From Comamonas sp. KCTC 72670 (GTDB taxonomy: Bacteria > Myxococcota > Myxococcia > Myxococcales > Myxococcaceae): 64,000 bases of DNA. The notes under the pieces were generated by a model, which saw nothing but the letters and a program-made list of their open reading frames with translations, was not told where the DNA came from and searched no databases. Position 1 is the stretch's first letter, and each line of letters starts with the position of its first letter. Below, piece after piece: positions 12,357 through 20,517 of this stretch. The translations under genes and the position numbers were made by a program. The stretch spans positions 806,001-870,000 of the forward strand of contig BNCN01000001.1 of assembly GCA_014656495.1 (NCBI GenBank), in the 5' to 3' direction.

Positions 12357-12364
12357 GGAGGAGG
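12357..12364 (+). promoter_or_regulatory. Strong ribosome binding site GGAGGAGG
   Basis: This sequence lies inside the first codons of a longer reading frame (ATG 12355) and five bases before ATG 12370. It shows that 12370 is the better start. Confidence 0.7.
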
Positions 12365-12369
12365 CCTCG

Positions 12370-12726
12370 ATGCTGGCTGCAAGAATCAGCGGTGCGCACG
12401 CGGATGTGTCCCGGTGCATCGCCGCCAGCCTCCAGTGTCAGGTGTCCTGCGAAACCGGAATGGCCCGCCGCGTGGAACGCGGGGAGCCGCTGTCCGGCGA
12501 GGTGGTACGCCTGCTCCGTCAGTGTGCCGAGCTGTGCGAGCTGAATGCCCGCGCGCTCCAGAAGGAGAGCCGGCTGGCCCGGCGCACCGCCAGCCTGTGC
12601 TTCGAGATGGCCAACCTGGTGGCTCGCGCGGCGTGGCTGGACGCCGAGGACCGGGAGGCCTACACGCTCGCGAGGGACGCGCTCCAACTGGCGCGAGCGT
12701 GCCGGCCCCTGCTGTTCTCGTACTGA
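12370..12726 (+). CDS. Cys-patterned four-helix protein (DUF326/Csp-like)
   Basis: A 118-aa helical protein with seven cysteines and no signal peptide. Counting from ATG 12370 they are at residues 16, 23, 27, 52, 56, 77 and 111. Spacings of 3-4 and 7 place them on one face of the helices (CQVSC, CAELC). This resembles DUF326-type and copper-storage (Csp) four-helix bundles, in which inward-facing Cys bind Cu(I). There is no His-rich tail. A cytosolic metal-storage or redox role is a hypothesis only. A strong GGAGGAGG decides the start. It converges with the SGNH lipoprotein gene. Confidence 0.75.
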   Translation: MLAARISGAHADVSRCIAASLQCQVSCETGMARRVERGEPLSGEVVRLLRQCAELCELNARALQKESRLARRTASLCFEMANLVARAAWLDAEDREAYTLARDALQLARACRPLLFSY

Positions 12727-12739
12727 CACCGCCCCCGGA

Positions 12740-14002
12740 CTACGGAGGCGGCAGCGGCTGCCAGTTCGGGTCGGGCCAGACGAAGGGATTGCCGCCGGCG
12801 CCCGGCGTCGCGTTGCCGAAGTAGCGCTGGCACCCCGTGGTGTTCCCCGGCCGCCCTTGCAGCTCCCAGAAGCCCGGGCAGACGTCCCGAGGAATGCGCG
12901 TGCGGCAGTCCGCCATGGTCCGCTCACCAGCGCCGGGCTGCGCGTAGTACGCGCTGACGAAGTTCCACGCGATGCGCTGGAGCGCCTGGACCGTCGCCGC
13001 GTTGGACCCCGTGGGCCCTGGGGCCCCCTCGGGCGACTCCCGGAACACGGACGCGTGGTGGACCGCGGCCATGAAGTACGAGCCCAGCGGCGTCAGGTGG
13101 ACGTTGTCACTGAAGAGCACGTTGAGCTTCTGCGACGTCGTGCCAGTGATGCCCGGCACCTCGTTCGCGATGACTCGCTCCACCAGGTCCACCAGCGCCG
13201 TGCTCCCCGGGAGCGCCCAGACGCGGTCCGTGCGGCCCTCCGACTGCAGCGTGAGGTTCACCTTGGAAGACACACACTCCCAGGCCACGCGCGCGTTCTT
13301 CTCATAGGCAATCCACCGGGAGGGGTTGGCTTTATCGATGTCCAACCACGTGTGATAGAAATACGTCACGGATTGCGGATTCCCGGCGACCAGCCGGTCG
13401 TGAAAGTGCCGCAGGTAGCCGACGGTGTTCTCCCACTCGATGGTGCCCAGCAGGTCGTGGCGCTCGGTGATGAGGAGCGTGTCGTACTTCTCACCGGTGC
13501 CCAGGGTGCTCGGCGACAGGAGCTCCTGAACCACGTTCATGTTGGAGCCCACGCGGTTCTTGCCCTGGCGATACCCGGCCCATGCGCCGTTGCCCCAGGT
13601 GCGCACCCGCATGGGGGAACCAATCACGTTCTGCTGGTTCCAATTGAAGTCCTTGCCCCGGCCCCGCGCGATGGCGTCGAAGTGGTCGGGCATGGGGTTG
13701 TCGAGCAGGCTGTGCCCGGAGAAGAAGACCCGGGCCCAGGTGATGGGCGCGTCCGTGCCGGGTGAGCCCGCGTCCCCCGAGCCCGCATCGGGGGCACCGG
13801 CGTCCTCCGAACCCGCGTCGGAGACACCGGCGTCGTCGTTCCCCGCATCGGGCGGTTCCGCCCCGCTGTCCGGAGGCGTCACGCCTGAGTCGGAGACACC
13901 CGGCAGCCCGTCTTCCGGAAGGTCCTCATCAGACGACCCGGCGCACGCCAGTCCCAGGGAGACGAACAGGAGGGCGCACGGCCTCCATCGTGAAGCATTC
14001 AT
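12740..14002 (-). CDS. SGNH-hydrolase-like lipoprotein with Asp-Ala-Gly linker
   Basis: The start ATG at 14002 has GAGGA upstream. The signal sequence ends LGLAC (Cys20), giving a predicted lipoprotein. A low-complexity linker rich in DAG, PDSG and EDAG units spans about residues 25-75, typical of myxobacterial surface lipoproteins. The catalytic part starts with FFSGHSLLDNPMPDHF, matching SGNH block I (G-x-S-L). Near the end DNVHLTPLGSYF matches block V (D-x-x-H). This suggests an esterase or acyl/acetyl hydrolase of the envelope or of polysaccharide. The middle of the protein is not recognised, and the SGNH assignment rests on the two motifs and their order. Confidence 0.75.
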   Translation of the reverse strand: MNASRWRPCALLFVSLGLACAGSSDEDLPEDGLPGVSDSGVTPPDSGAEPPDAGNDDAGVSDAGSEDAGAPDAGSGDAGSPGTDAPITWARVFFSGHSLLDNPMPDHFDAIARGRGKDFNWNQQNVIGSPMRVRTWGNGAWAGYRQGKNRVGSNMNVVQELLSPSTLGTGEKYDTLLITERHDLLGTIEWENTVGYLRHFHDRLVAGNPQSVTYFYHTWLDIDKANPSRWIAYEKNARVAWECVSSKVNLTLQSEGRTDRVWALPGSTALVDLVERVIANEVPGITGTTSQKLNVLFSDNVHLTPLGSYFMAAVHHASVFRESPEGAPGPTGSNAATVQALQRIAWNFVSAYYAQPGAGERTMADCRTRIPRDVCPGFWELQGRPGNTTGCQRYFGNATPGAGGNPFVWPDPNWQPLPPP

Positions 14003-14141
14003 GGTGCAGGTCCTCATCGCGAAAACGGCGTGGGCATCCTACCGACCTCGATGGGCGCCGAGAACGCCTATCACTGACACTCCAGAATAGACCGAAAGCC
14101 ACCATTTCAGACATCCTGGGCCCTCTCCAAAGGAGTCACGG

Positions 14142-14432
14142 ATGAAGATGGGACGCATCGCAGTGGGACTCGTCGCGGGGCTCGTGTCGTGGGTGGGCTG
14201 TGGCGGCCAGCCGCAGGAAGAAGCCAGTCCGGCAGAGGCCGACCAGGGGCTCGAGCAGTCCTGTGTGTATGCCTATGTCGAGTGCGGCTACCGCGGCTAT
14301 CAGTACCACTACGCGTGGCCCGCATCCTGTGCCGTCGGGACGTACACGCACGCGGGTGCCTTCGCGGCCTGCCACGCGGAGTGCCCCTGGATGTGCGTCG
14401 ACACCGGGGATATCGGCGCGGAAGAGCCCTGA
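14142..14432 (+). CDS. Small Cys-rich lipoprotein
   Basis: A 96-aa protein with good ribosome binding site AAAGGAG. The signal sequence ends WVGC (Cys20). The mature part has an acidic spacer, then a compact aromatic and Cys-rich domain with CVYAYVEC, SCAVGTY, CHAEC and MC, enough for three disulfides. No known family is recognised. It stands alone, followed by a cluster of strong hairpins, and is likely a short independent transcript. Confidence 0.7.
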   Translation: MKMGRIAVGLVAGLVSWVGCGGQPQEEASPAEADQGLEQSCVYAYVECGYRGYQYHYAWPASCAVGTYTHAGAFAACHAECPWMCVDTGDIGAEEP

Positions 14433-14446
14433 GCCCTCGCGAGGGC
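14433..14446 (+). terminator. 14-bp perfect palindrome after the small lipoprotein gene
   Basis: GCCCTCGCGAGGGC is self-complementary and directly follows the stop codon. It is part of a set of three hairpins and may work in termination or mRNA end protection. Confidence 0.4.
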
Positions 14447-14450
14447 CTCA

Positions 14451-14472
14451 CATCCACGATGAAGCGTGGATG
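14451..14472 (+). terminator. Stem-loop, 8-bp perfect arms, 6-base loop
   Basis: CATCCACG at 14451-14458 pairs with CGTGGATG at 14465-14472. It is the second of three hairpins behind the small lipoprotein gene. Confidence 0.4.
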
Positions 14473-14490
14473 AACGCGGCCGAAAACAAC

Positions 14491-14525
14491 GGGGCGCGGA
14501 GGGGAACAGTCCCCTTCCGCGCCCC
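14491..14525 (+). terminator. Long GC-rich stem-loop with one bulge
   Basis: The arms 14491-14507 and 14509-14525 (GGGGCGCGGA.. and ..TCCGCGCCCC) pair over about 16 bases with one bulged base and a very short loop. This is the strongest fold in the 14.4-14.7 kb gap. That gap otherwise holds no gene. Confidence 0.5.
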
Positions 14526-14694
14526 TGGGAGACAGGCCCTGCGTGACCCACGGTGGCGTCGCGAGGACAGCGCCTCAGTCAATCACTCACACACCCCGCA
14601 CTGAAACGCCCTGCAGCAGGCTTCAACTGGAGCAACACAGGTGAATCACGCACCCTTGTGAGTCCAAGCCGGAGCGAGCGCTCCGCACGCCCGC

Positions 14695-15051
14695 TCAGAG
14701 CGCCAGGAGGACGTCCACCTGCGCCTTCAAGCCGCTGGCTTCATCGTGCTTCCCGAGCTTCACGTAGAGGTCCACGGCCTCCTGCCGCTCCTGGATTTCG
14801 CGCTGGACGAGCGCCTGCACCGCCTCCGGCGACAAGAGCAACCGGGACACCTCTCCGCTCCCGAGTCCTCCCGCGCTTCCAGCGAATACGCCATCTGTGG
14901 CGCCTGGCGCGACGCTCAGGTCCGGCGCCTCGGCGTTGTCGATGGCGGCGAGCAGCTCCCGAAGCACCGTCGTGGCCGGTGCATTCCGGGCACGCATGGC
15001 CTCCTTCAACGCTGCGCGCAGCGTCGCCTTCCACTCATTCACGGTCCTCAT
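14695..15051 (-). CDS. GatB/YqeY domain protein (YqeY-like), short form
   Basis: A 118-aa protein starting MRTVNEWKATLRAALKEAMR, the typical YqeY N-terminus. The family theme RNAPATTVLRELLAAIDNAE follows, then a helical end rich in REIQERQEAVDLY. YqeY resembles the tail of the GatB amidotransferase subunit and may bind tRNA. The middle has a Gly/Ser-rich insert, and the C-terminus ends early (family usually ~147 aa), so this is a compact or diverged copy. The frame is open upstream to 15087, but ATG 15051 fits the family start. Confidence 0.8.
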   Translation of the reverse strand: MRTVNEWKATLRAALKEAMRARNAPATTVLRELLAAIDNAEAPDLSVAPGATDGVFAGSAGGLGSGEVSRLLLSPEAVQALVQREIQERQEAVDLYVKLGKHDEASGLKAQVDVLLAL

Positions 15052-15101
15052 GATGCGCGCACAGTAGGGCCACACCGCGGCGCCCACAAGGCACGGCTAC
15101 G

Positions 15102-17486
15102 ATGTCAGAACAGCGCGGGCTGCGCGTCGTGGCACGCCAGCTTGCCAGTAGCGCTGTCCCACGCGCCCCTGTCCTGAGACTCCCATTGAGCCATCCTTCA
15201 GACGCCTCTCGGCCCGCACCGTCCCTCCGCATCAACCCGGCCTATGTGCTCGGCCAGCTTGCTCGCGCACTGACCACGGCCACGGAGAACCCGGAGCCGG
15301 AGCTCCGGGCACGCGGCAGCGCGAAGGTGGAGCAGTGGCAGAAGGTGATGGAGGGCCTCGTCTCGGGCGCGCTCCAGGTCGGCTCGCGAACGCCCGTGGC
15401 GGGCGCTCCCGCATGGGCCACCCTGAAGGTCACGAAGGGTGGCTTCGCCACGGGAGAGCTCCTCGCCGAGGGACCTCTCGCACCGCATGAGCAAGCGTGG
15501 TTGACGGAGCTCGGACCCGCGGCCCGCCACAACCCTCGCGCGGCGCTCAACGCCTACTTCCTCGGTGACGAAGGGCTCGCGCTGCTCCAGGACATGCTGG
15601 CCACCGGCGCCTACCGCGTCGACGTTCCCGAAGAAGGAGCCCTCCTCGTCGTCGCGTGGCTGCTGCGCCATGGCGACCCGGATGCGGCCCGCGCGCTCAT
15701 CGAGACGCTGGCCCCCTTCTTCTCCCGGCTGCGCTTCTACCCGGTCCCCCAGGCCCCCTCCACGGAGGACGGACTGCGCGTCCATCTGCAGACCGTCGGC
15801 GACACCTCGCGGCAACTCGCGCGGGTCTCCATGCCCCTGGGCCTCGCACGGCAACATGAGTCCGTCGAGGTCTGGACGCCGCTGTACGACCAGCTCATTC
15901 AACTGTTCCGCGAAGCCGGCGCCTCCGAGGGCCCGGGATGGCAGTTCCCGGCCCCGTGGTTCGAGCGCGGCAGGCAGCTCCTCGATGCCGTGGAGCAGGC
16001 CCGCGCGCGGCATCCACTCTGCCGCTGGCCCCATCAAGCCAAGGGAAACTTCGCGAAGCTGCGCGCCATCCTGGCCCAGACGCTCCAGGCCCCCTCCGCG
16101 TTGACCGAGGGACAGCAGCGGCAGGTCCAGCACATCCTGGGCGATATCGCCCGCGCGCGTGGACTGCCCGGCAGCGAGCGGTGGGTCGCGCTTCGCGCGG
16201 AGCAGCAACGCATCGCCGCGATGCCAACGCACCAGGCCTTCGCGAAGATTCTCCAGGAGCGGCTCCTCGACTACCCGCTCCACGAGGGCGTCGATGACCT
16301 GGAGCCGGTGACGGCCCCCGTCACTGAGCCGGAGGCAGCACGCCACGGAGTGACCGAGGGCGTGGACTTCCCGCCAAGCCTGATACACAAGCTGAGTCGT
16401 TGTGAGCGAGCTTCGCTCGAGGAGCTGATCGCACGGAAGGTCATCACCTCCAGCGAGGTCCTGGCCAAGGTGCTCCCGCAGATCTCCTCGCACGTAACAG
16501 CCCAGGGCGTGAGCGACCCGGAACTCCGGCGGCTGTATGGGCACGTCTACGCGGCGTTCCGCGGGAGGCGGTCGCTGTTGCTGCTCGACCTCCAGTCCCA
16601 GGTCAAACTCCAGGAACTGCCCTGGGTCAGCGCCATCGATGAACACCGCACGCCGACCATGGGCCAGCAGGCGGTGGCGGCCCAGACGTTCGAACGCATC
16701 ACCTCCGTGGCCATCTCGGCGTTCCCCGACGTCCTCATCCCCAACAAGCTGCTGCAGGAGCTGCGAGCGTTGGCGCAGGCGGCGGGCTTGAGTCTCCCGC
16801 TGGTGGATGAACTCGCGGCGGACATCTTCATGGGCACGTTCTCACCGAAGTTCGAGGACGCGGCACGGCGCGCCGCGGCCTTCGTCCATGGCCGCCTCTA
16901 CGCGCGTTACTATGACCTCCCGAAGTTGCCACCGCCTCGGCCCGCTGCCGCGCGCCAGGAGCGGCCCGACTGGCGAGACGCCGAGGACTTCGCCCGGAGT
17001 TGCCTGCAACGCGCCCAGGCCGAAGGGCATCGGCCCGGAGGTGTCAGCAGCAACGGGATGGTCATCGAGCAGGCGCAAGTCCTGACCACACAGAACCTGG
17101 CCGTTCTGTTCGAAGCGCTGGACCTCACGCGAACGCTGGGGCCGCAACTACCCGAGCTGGCCCGCCGGTGCTTCGTCAGCGTGTGCCAACTGCTTCTGCG
17201 CGAGGCCCCTTACTACGCACATCGGCTCCGCCACGTGAAGAACGCCGCCTACGCGTGGCGGCACCTGGTGTTCTTCCTGTCCCTGACTCCGAAAGCCGAG
17301 CAGGAGGGCTTCGCACGCTGGGCCCAGCAGCACCTGGCTGCACAGCCTCGCGGCATCGCGGTCGCGTTCGCACCGGCGCTCACGCGGCTCCTCGCGGCGA
17401 TTCAGGAGCAGGGCGCGCCATTGCCCGGCCGGGTGTTCCTCGGCTGGAGCGTGGACACGCACTGGCTCCTGAAACCCGCGAGGTGA
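15102..17486 (+). CDS. Large uncharacterised protein (794 aa)
   Basis: I do not recognise this protein. It has no signal peptide and no membrane helix, is mostly helical, and has no Walker, HTH or catalytic pattern that I can see. A conserved-looking block lies near residues 640-720: RSCLQRAQAEGH, then SSNGMVIEQAQVLTTQNLAV, then many aromatic residues (YYAHRLRHVKN, YAWRHLVFFLS). Between 320 and 430 there is a basic helical stretch. Codon use is slightly less GC-rich than in neighbouring genes, which suggests acquisition. It converges with the membrane-anchored gene at 17491 across 4 bp and faces away from yqeY. Confidence 0.8.
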   Translation: MSEQRGLRVVARQLASSAVPRAPVLRLPLSHPSDASRPAPSLRINPAYVLGQLARALTTATENPEPELRARGSAKVEQWQKVMEGLVSGALQVGSRTPVAGAPAWATLKVTKGGFATGELLAEGPLAPHEQAWLTELGPAARHNPRAALNAYFLGDEGLALLQDMLATGAYRVDVPEEGALLVVAWLLRHGDPDAARALIETLAPFFSRLRFYPVPQAPSTEDGLRVHLQTVGDTSRQLARVSMPLGLARQHESVEVWTPLYDQLIQLFREAGASEGPGWQFPAPWFERGRQLLDAVEQARARHPLCRWPHQAKGNFAKLRAILAQTLQAPSALTEGQQRQVQHILGDIARARGLPGSERWVALRAEQQRIAAMPTHQAFAKILQERLLDYPLHEGVDDLEPVTAPVTEPEAARHGVTEGVDFPPSLIHKLSRCERASLEELIARKVITSSEVLAKVLPQISSHVTAQGVSDPELRRLYGHVYAAFRGRRSLLLLDLQSQVKLQELPWVSAIDEHRTPTMGQQAVAAQTFERITSVAISAFPDVLIPNKLLQELRALAQAAGLSLPLVDELAADIFMGTFSPKFEDAARRAAAFVHGRLYARYYDLPKLPPPRPAAARQERPDWRDAEDFARSCLQRAQAEGHRPGGVSSNGMVIEQAQVLTTQNLAVLFEALDLTRTLGPQLPELARRCFVSVCQLLLREAPYYAHRLRHVKNAAYAWRHLVFFLSLTPKAEQEGFARWAQQHLAAQPRGIAVAFAPALTRLLAAIQEQGAPLPGRVFLGWSVDTHWLLKPAR

Positions 17487-17490
17487 GCGG

Positions 17491-18105
17491 CTACTCCCAC
17501 TGCTTCTCGAGCTCCGCCCGCGAGGGAGCCGTCGGCTTGGGCCGGAAGTAGCGCTCCGGGTGATAGTCCCTGTCAGACCAGGTCACGCCCTTGCCGAAGG
17601 GGCGCACGATGCCGCGAACCTCCTCCAACGAGCGCTGACGCTCGCTCCCGTCCGTGTAGGCCTCGACGACCTGCCCGTCCTTGAAGACGGCGCGGTAGAT
17701 GAGTGACGAGCGACCGCACCGGATGCCCGTGTAGATGGGCTTGTAACGAACGCCATCGACGCGGGTCAGGTGGTACTCCAGCTTGTTCCATTTCTGATTC
17801 GGCTCATGGGGGCCCATGCTGCAACGGGCGACCACCTCGGAGACCTCGCCCAGGAACGTCCGGGTATTGGCCGCGGCTTCCGGGATGAGCCCCGGAGACC
17901 AGTTGGGGTTCATCTGGGAGATGGCACCCTCGATGCTCTCGTTGAGCAGCCGCGCCAGCGTCGGGCTCGGGATGTTTCCTGGCTCCGCGGGTGGTGACAC
18001 GACCGGGCTCAAGAACATGAACGCCACCGCGATGAGGGGGCCTCCGAGCCAGACCAGCGACAGCACCAACACCAGCATTTTCTTTTGAGTGGCCTGCAGC
18101 GCCAT
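17491..18105 (-). CDS. Membrane-anchored protein of unknown function
   Basis: A 204-aa protein with one N-terminal membrane helix (MLVLVLSLVWLGGPLIAVAF) and a soluble domain outside. The soluble part has GVRYKPIYTGIRCGRSSLIYRAVFKDGQVVEAYTDGSE-like strands (residues ~125-165) and ends in YHPERYFRPKPTAPSR. I do not know the family. No enzyme motif is seen. It lies 3'-to-3' with the 794-aa gene, so any link is positional only. Confidence 0.7.
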   Translation of the reverse strand: MALQATQKKMLVLVLSLVWLGGPLIAVAFMFLSPVVSPPAEPGNIPSPTLARLLNESIEGAISQMNPNWSPGLIPEAAANTRTFLGEVSEVVARCSMGPHEPNQKWNKLEYHLTRVDGVRYKPIYTGIRCGRSSLIYRAVFKDGQVVEAYTDGSERQRSLEEVRGIVRPFGKGVTWSDRDYHPERYFRPKPTAPSRAELEKQWE

Positions 18106-18242
18106 TCAGATGTCTCCACGTTCAGCACCGAGGGGCCGAACGTGCAATCCCCCCGCGAAATGTTTCATCGTTGACTACCACGAGCCGTACGACAGAGGCA
18201 CGCGCTGAGTCGGCGCGGGCCTCCGTCCTCTCCTAAGCGTGC

Positions 18243-18389
18243 CTACGGCCGGACGAAAGTCATCGTCCAGTAGCCGTAGGTGCTCCCCGAACTCACGGCA
18301 CCGCAATCGCTCACGCAATCCCCTGCCCTGACAAGGCAGCCCCCGCTGGACCTCTCACGGGCCCCATTGACTTGGCAGACACCCGCCAT
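18243..18389 (-). CDS. Possible 48-aa Cys-rich peptide or gene fragment
   Basis: This short frame runs from ATG 18389 to TAG 18243. Its end reads GDCVSDCGAVSSGSTYGYW then TMTFVRP, with four Cys and an aromatic C-terminus, like the tail of a small secreted protein. A stop codon directly precedes the ATG and there is no signal sequence, so it may be the remnant of a longer gene. The rest of 18106-18401 shows nothing I can name. Confidence 0.3.
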   Translation of the reverse strand: MAGVCQVNGARERSSGGCLVRAGDCVSDCGAVSSGSTYGYWTMTFVRP

Positions 18390-18401
18390 TCACGCCTTCG
18401 C

Positions 18402-19907
18402 TCAAAGCGAGACGCCGTAGAGCGCGCCGTACTTCTCCCGCAGGTACGCCAGGAAGTCGGTGTCCGTGAGGCCCTGCCCCGTCACCTGCTTCACGCGCTC
18501 CTCCGCGGAGAGGCGGAAGCCGTGCTGGTGCACGTGCGTGCGCAGCCAGTCCCGCAGCGGCAGCAGCTCGCCACGGCCGAACTGCGCCTCCAGGTCAGGC
18601 AGGTCGCGCTTCGCCGCGCGGTAGAGCGACGCCGCGTAGAGGTTGCCCAGTGAGTACGTGGGGAAGTACCCCAGCTCCCCCCAAGCCCAGTGGATGTCCT
18701 GGAGCACGCCCTGCGTGTCATCCGGCGGCGTGACGCCCAGGTACTTCTCCATGCGCGCGTTCCACGCGGCGGGCAGCTCGTCCACCGGCAGCTCGTCGCG
18801 CACCAGCAGCAACTCCAGCTCGTAGCGCAGCGCGATGTGCAGGTTGTACGTCACCTCGTCCGACTCGATGCGGATGAGCGACGGCCCCACCGCGTTCACC
18901 GCCGCGTGGAACGTCTCCACGTCCGTGCCGGACAGCGCCTCCGGGAAGGCCGCGCGCAGCGCGGGGAAGTAGTGCCGCCAGAAGGGCAGGCTGCGGCCCA
19001 CCATGTTCTCCCACAGCCGGGACTGGGACTCGTGCAGGCCCATGGAAGGCGCGGCGGCCAGAGGGGTGCGGTGGTGCTCCACCGAGAAGCCCTGCTCATA
19101 CAGGCCGTGGCCCACCTCGTGGATGGTGCTGAAGATGGCGGGGAACGGCGTGGCCGTGTCCACGTGCGTGGTCAGCCGCACGTCCAGCGGGTGGGTGCCC
19201 CCGGTGAAGGGGTGGATGCTCAAGTCCTGCCGGCCCGCCTCCAGGTCGAACCCGAAGTCCTTCAACAGGCGCAGGGTGAAGGCCCACTGGGCGTCCTTGT
19301 CGTAGTGACGCCCCATCAGGAAGGGCGCCACCGGCCGGCGCACCGCGCTCAGCTTGCCCACCATGGGGATGAGGTGCTCGCGCAGGGCGGACAGCACCGG
19401 GGTGAGCCGCGCCACGCGCATGCCGGGCTCGTGCCCCTCCAGCAGCGCGTCATACCGCTCCCCGTCATGGCCGTAGGCGTCCGCCTGCTCGCGGCGCAGC
19501 GCCAGCAGGCGCTGGAGCGCGGGCTGGAACACGGCGAAGCGCTTCGCCTGCCGGGCCTCCCGCCAGGCGGGGATGGCGTCACTGATGGCCCCGGCCAGCG
19601 CCTTCACCAGGGGCGCGGGGACCCGCACCTCCCGCTCCCGCTCCCGCGTCAGCACCGCCACCATGGCCCGCGCGTCGTCGGACAAGCCCTTCTGGGTGGC
19701 CGCCTGGGCCAGGGCGTCCCCCAGCCGGGGGTCCACGAGGCGCTCGTGGTGCAGCCCCTGCAGGGTGGAGAGCTGGTGGGAGCGCGCCGGGCCCGCCTTG
19801 GAGGGCAGGTACGTCTCCATGTCCCACGTGGCCAGGCCGATGAGGCCCTGAAGGTCGCGAAGCTCCTGCATCCGGGAAAGCAGCCAGGTATCCATGCCCG
19901 GAGTCAT
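18402..19907 (-). CDS. M32-family metallocarboxypeptidase
   Basis: A thermostable-carboxypeptidase-1 type enzyme that removes C-terminal residues. The zinc motif HEXXH is seen in STIHEVGHGLYEQGF near residue 265. The third ligand region (MGLHESQSRLWENMVGRS) follows about 30 residues later, and DVRLTTH lies before it, as in the family. The length of 501 aa is exactly usual. There is no signal peptide, so it is cytosolic peptide turnover. Starts at ATG 19907 or 19895 are both possible. Confidence 0.93.
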   Translation of the reverse strand: MTPGMDTWLLSRMQELRDLQGLIGLATWDMETYLPSKAGPARSHQLSTLQGLHHERLVDPRLGDALAQAATQKGLSDDARAMVAVLTREREREVRVPAPLVKALAGAISDAIPAWREARQAKRFAVFQPALQRLLALRREQADAYGHDGERYDALLEGHEPGMRVARLTPVLSALREHLIPMVGKLSAVRRPVAPFLMGRHYDKDAQWAFTLRLLKDFGFDLEAGRQDLSIHPFTGGTHPLDVRLTTHVDTATPFPAIFSTIHEVGHGLYEQGFSVEHHRTPLAAAPSMGLHESQSRLWENMVGRSLPFWRHYFPALRAAFPEALSGTDVETFHAAVNAVGPSLIRIESDEVTYNLHIALRYELELLLVRDELPVDELPAAWNARMEKYLGVTPPDDTQGVLQDIHWAWGELGYFPTYSLGNLYAASLYRAAKRDLPDLEAQFGRGELLPLRDWLRTHVHQHGFRLSAEERVKQVTGQGLTDTDFLAYLREKYGALYGVSL

Positions 19908-19965
19908 AGCCCGCTTCGCGGCGCACTATCGCGGAAGACGCACTCAGGAGTATGAGGGCTGCGCG

Positions 19966-20508
19966 ATGGCCAACGTCATTCAGTTCTTCATGTCCCCCGA
20001 CGACGAACTCGCCTTCTTCCGCTTCCTGGAGCGCTTCGTCCTGGAGGTGTACCCCTCGCGTGTCCCCCCGGACTGGGAGACCTTCCGCGCGAACATGGAG
20101 AACCTGGAGCGGCTGCCCCCGGAGGACCTCTACATGGTGGCCTCGGAGCTGGGCGCGGCCATCGTCGACAAGGTGAAGCGCGGCAAGGACAAGGGCTTCT
20201 GGCGCATCGACGAGGTGCGCTCACCCGTCATCTTCATGGAGCGCAGCCGCCTCAACGAGGAGGGGGAGCTGCTCAGCGGGAAGATGTGGGCCGAGCTGGA
20301 CATCACCGCCCAGACGGGCCGGAAGAACGCGGCCCCCGACAAGTTCCGGCGCCTGTTCCTCGAGGTCGAGGAGTACATCAAGAAGTCGCACCGCCGGAGC
20401 GACCCCAAGGGCTTCTTCGTGGGCGCCAAGGCGGCGCGCCTGTGCAAGGAAGGCCTGGTGCTGCGCGACTCCGCCTTCCGCGGCGGCACCGTCGGGGTGC
20501 ACAAGTAG
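19966..20508 (+). CDS. Uncharacterised 180-aa protein
   Basis: It starts MANVIQFFMSPDDELAFFRF, with GAGGG upstream; the frame is open further up, but those codons look non-coding. The protein is soluble with no signal peptide. It has a helical first half and a basic end (KKSHRRSDPKGFFVGAKAAR). Family unknown. It is divergent from the M32 gene (58 bp) and converges with the histidine kinase gene (9 bp). Confidence 0.7.
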   Translation: MANVIQFFMSPDDELAFFRFLERFVLEVYPSRVPPDWETFRANMENLERLPPEDLYMVASELGAAIVDKVKRGKDKGFWRIDEVRSPVIFMERSRLNEEGELLSGKMWAELDITAQTGRKNAAPDKFRRLFLEVEEYIKKSHRRSDPKGFFVGAKAARLCKEGLVLRDSAFRGGTVGVHK

Positions 20509-20517
20509 GCCCGCGCC

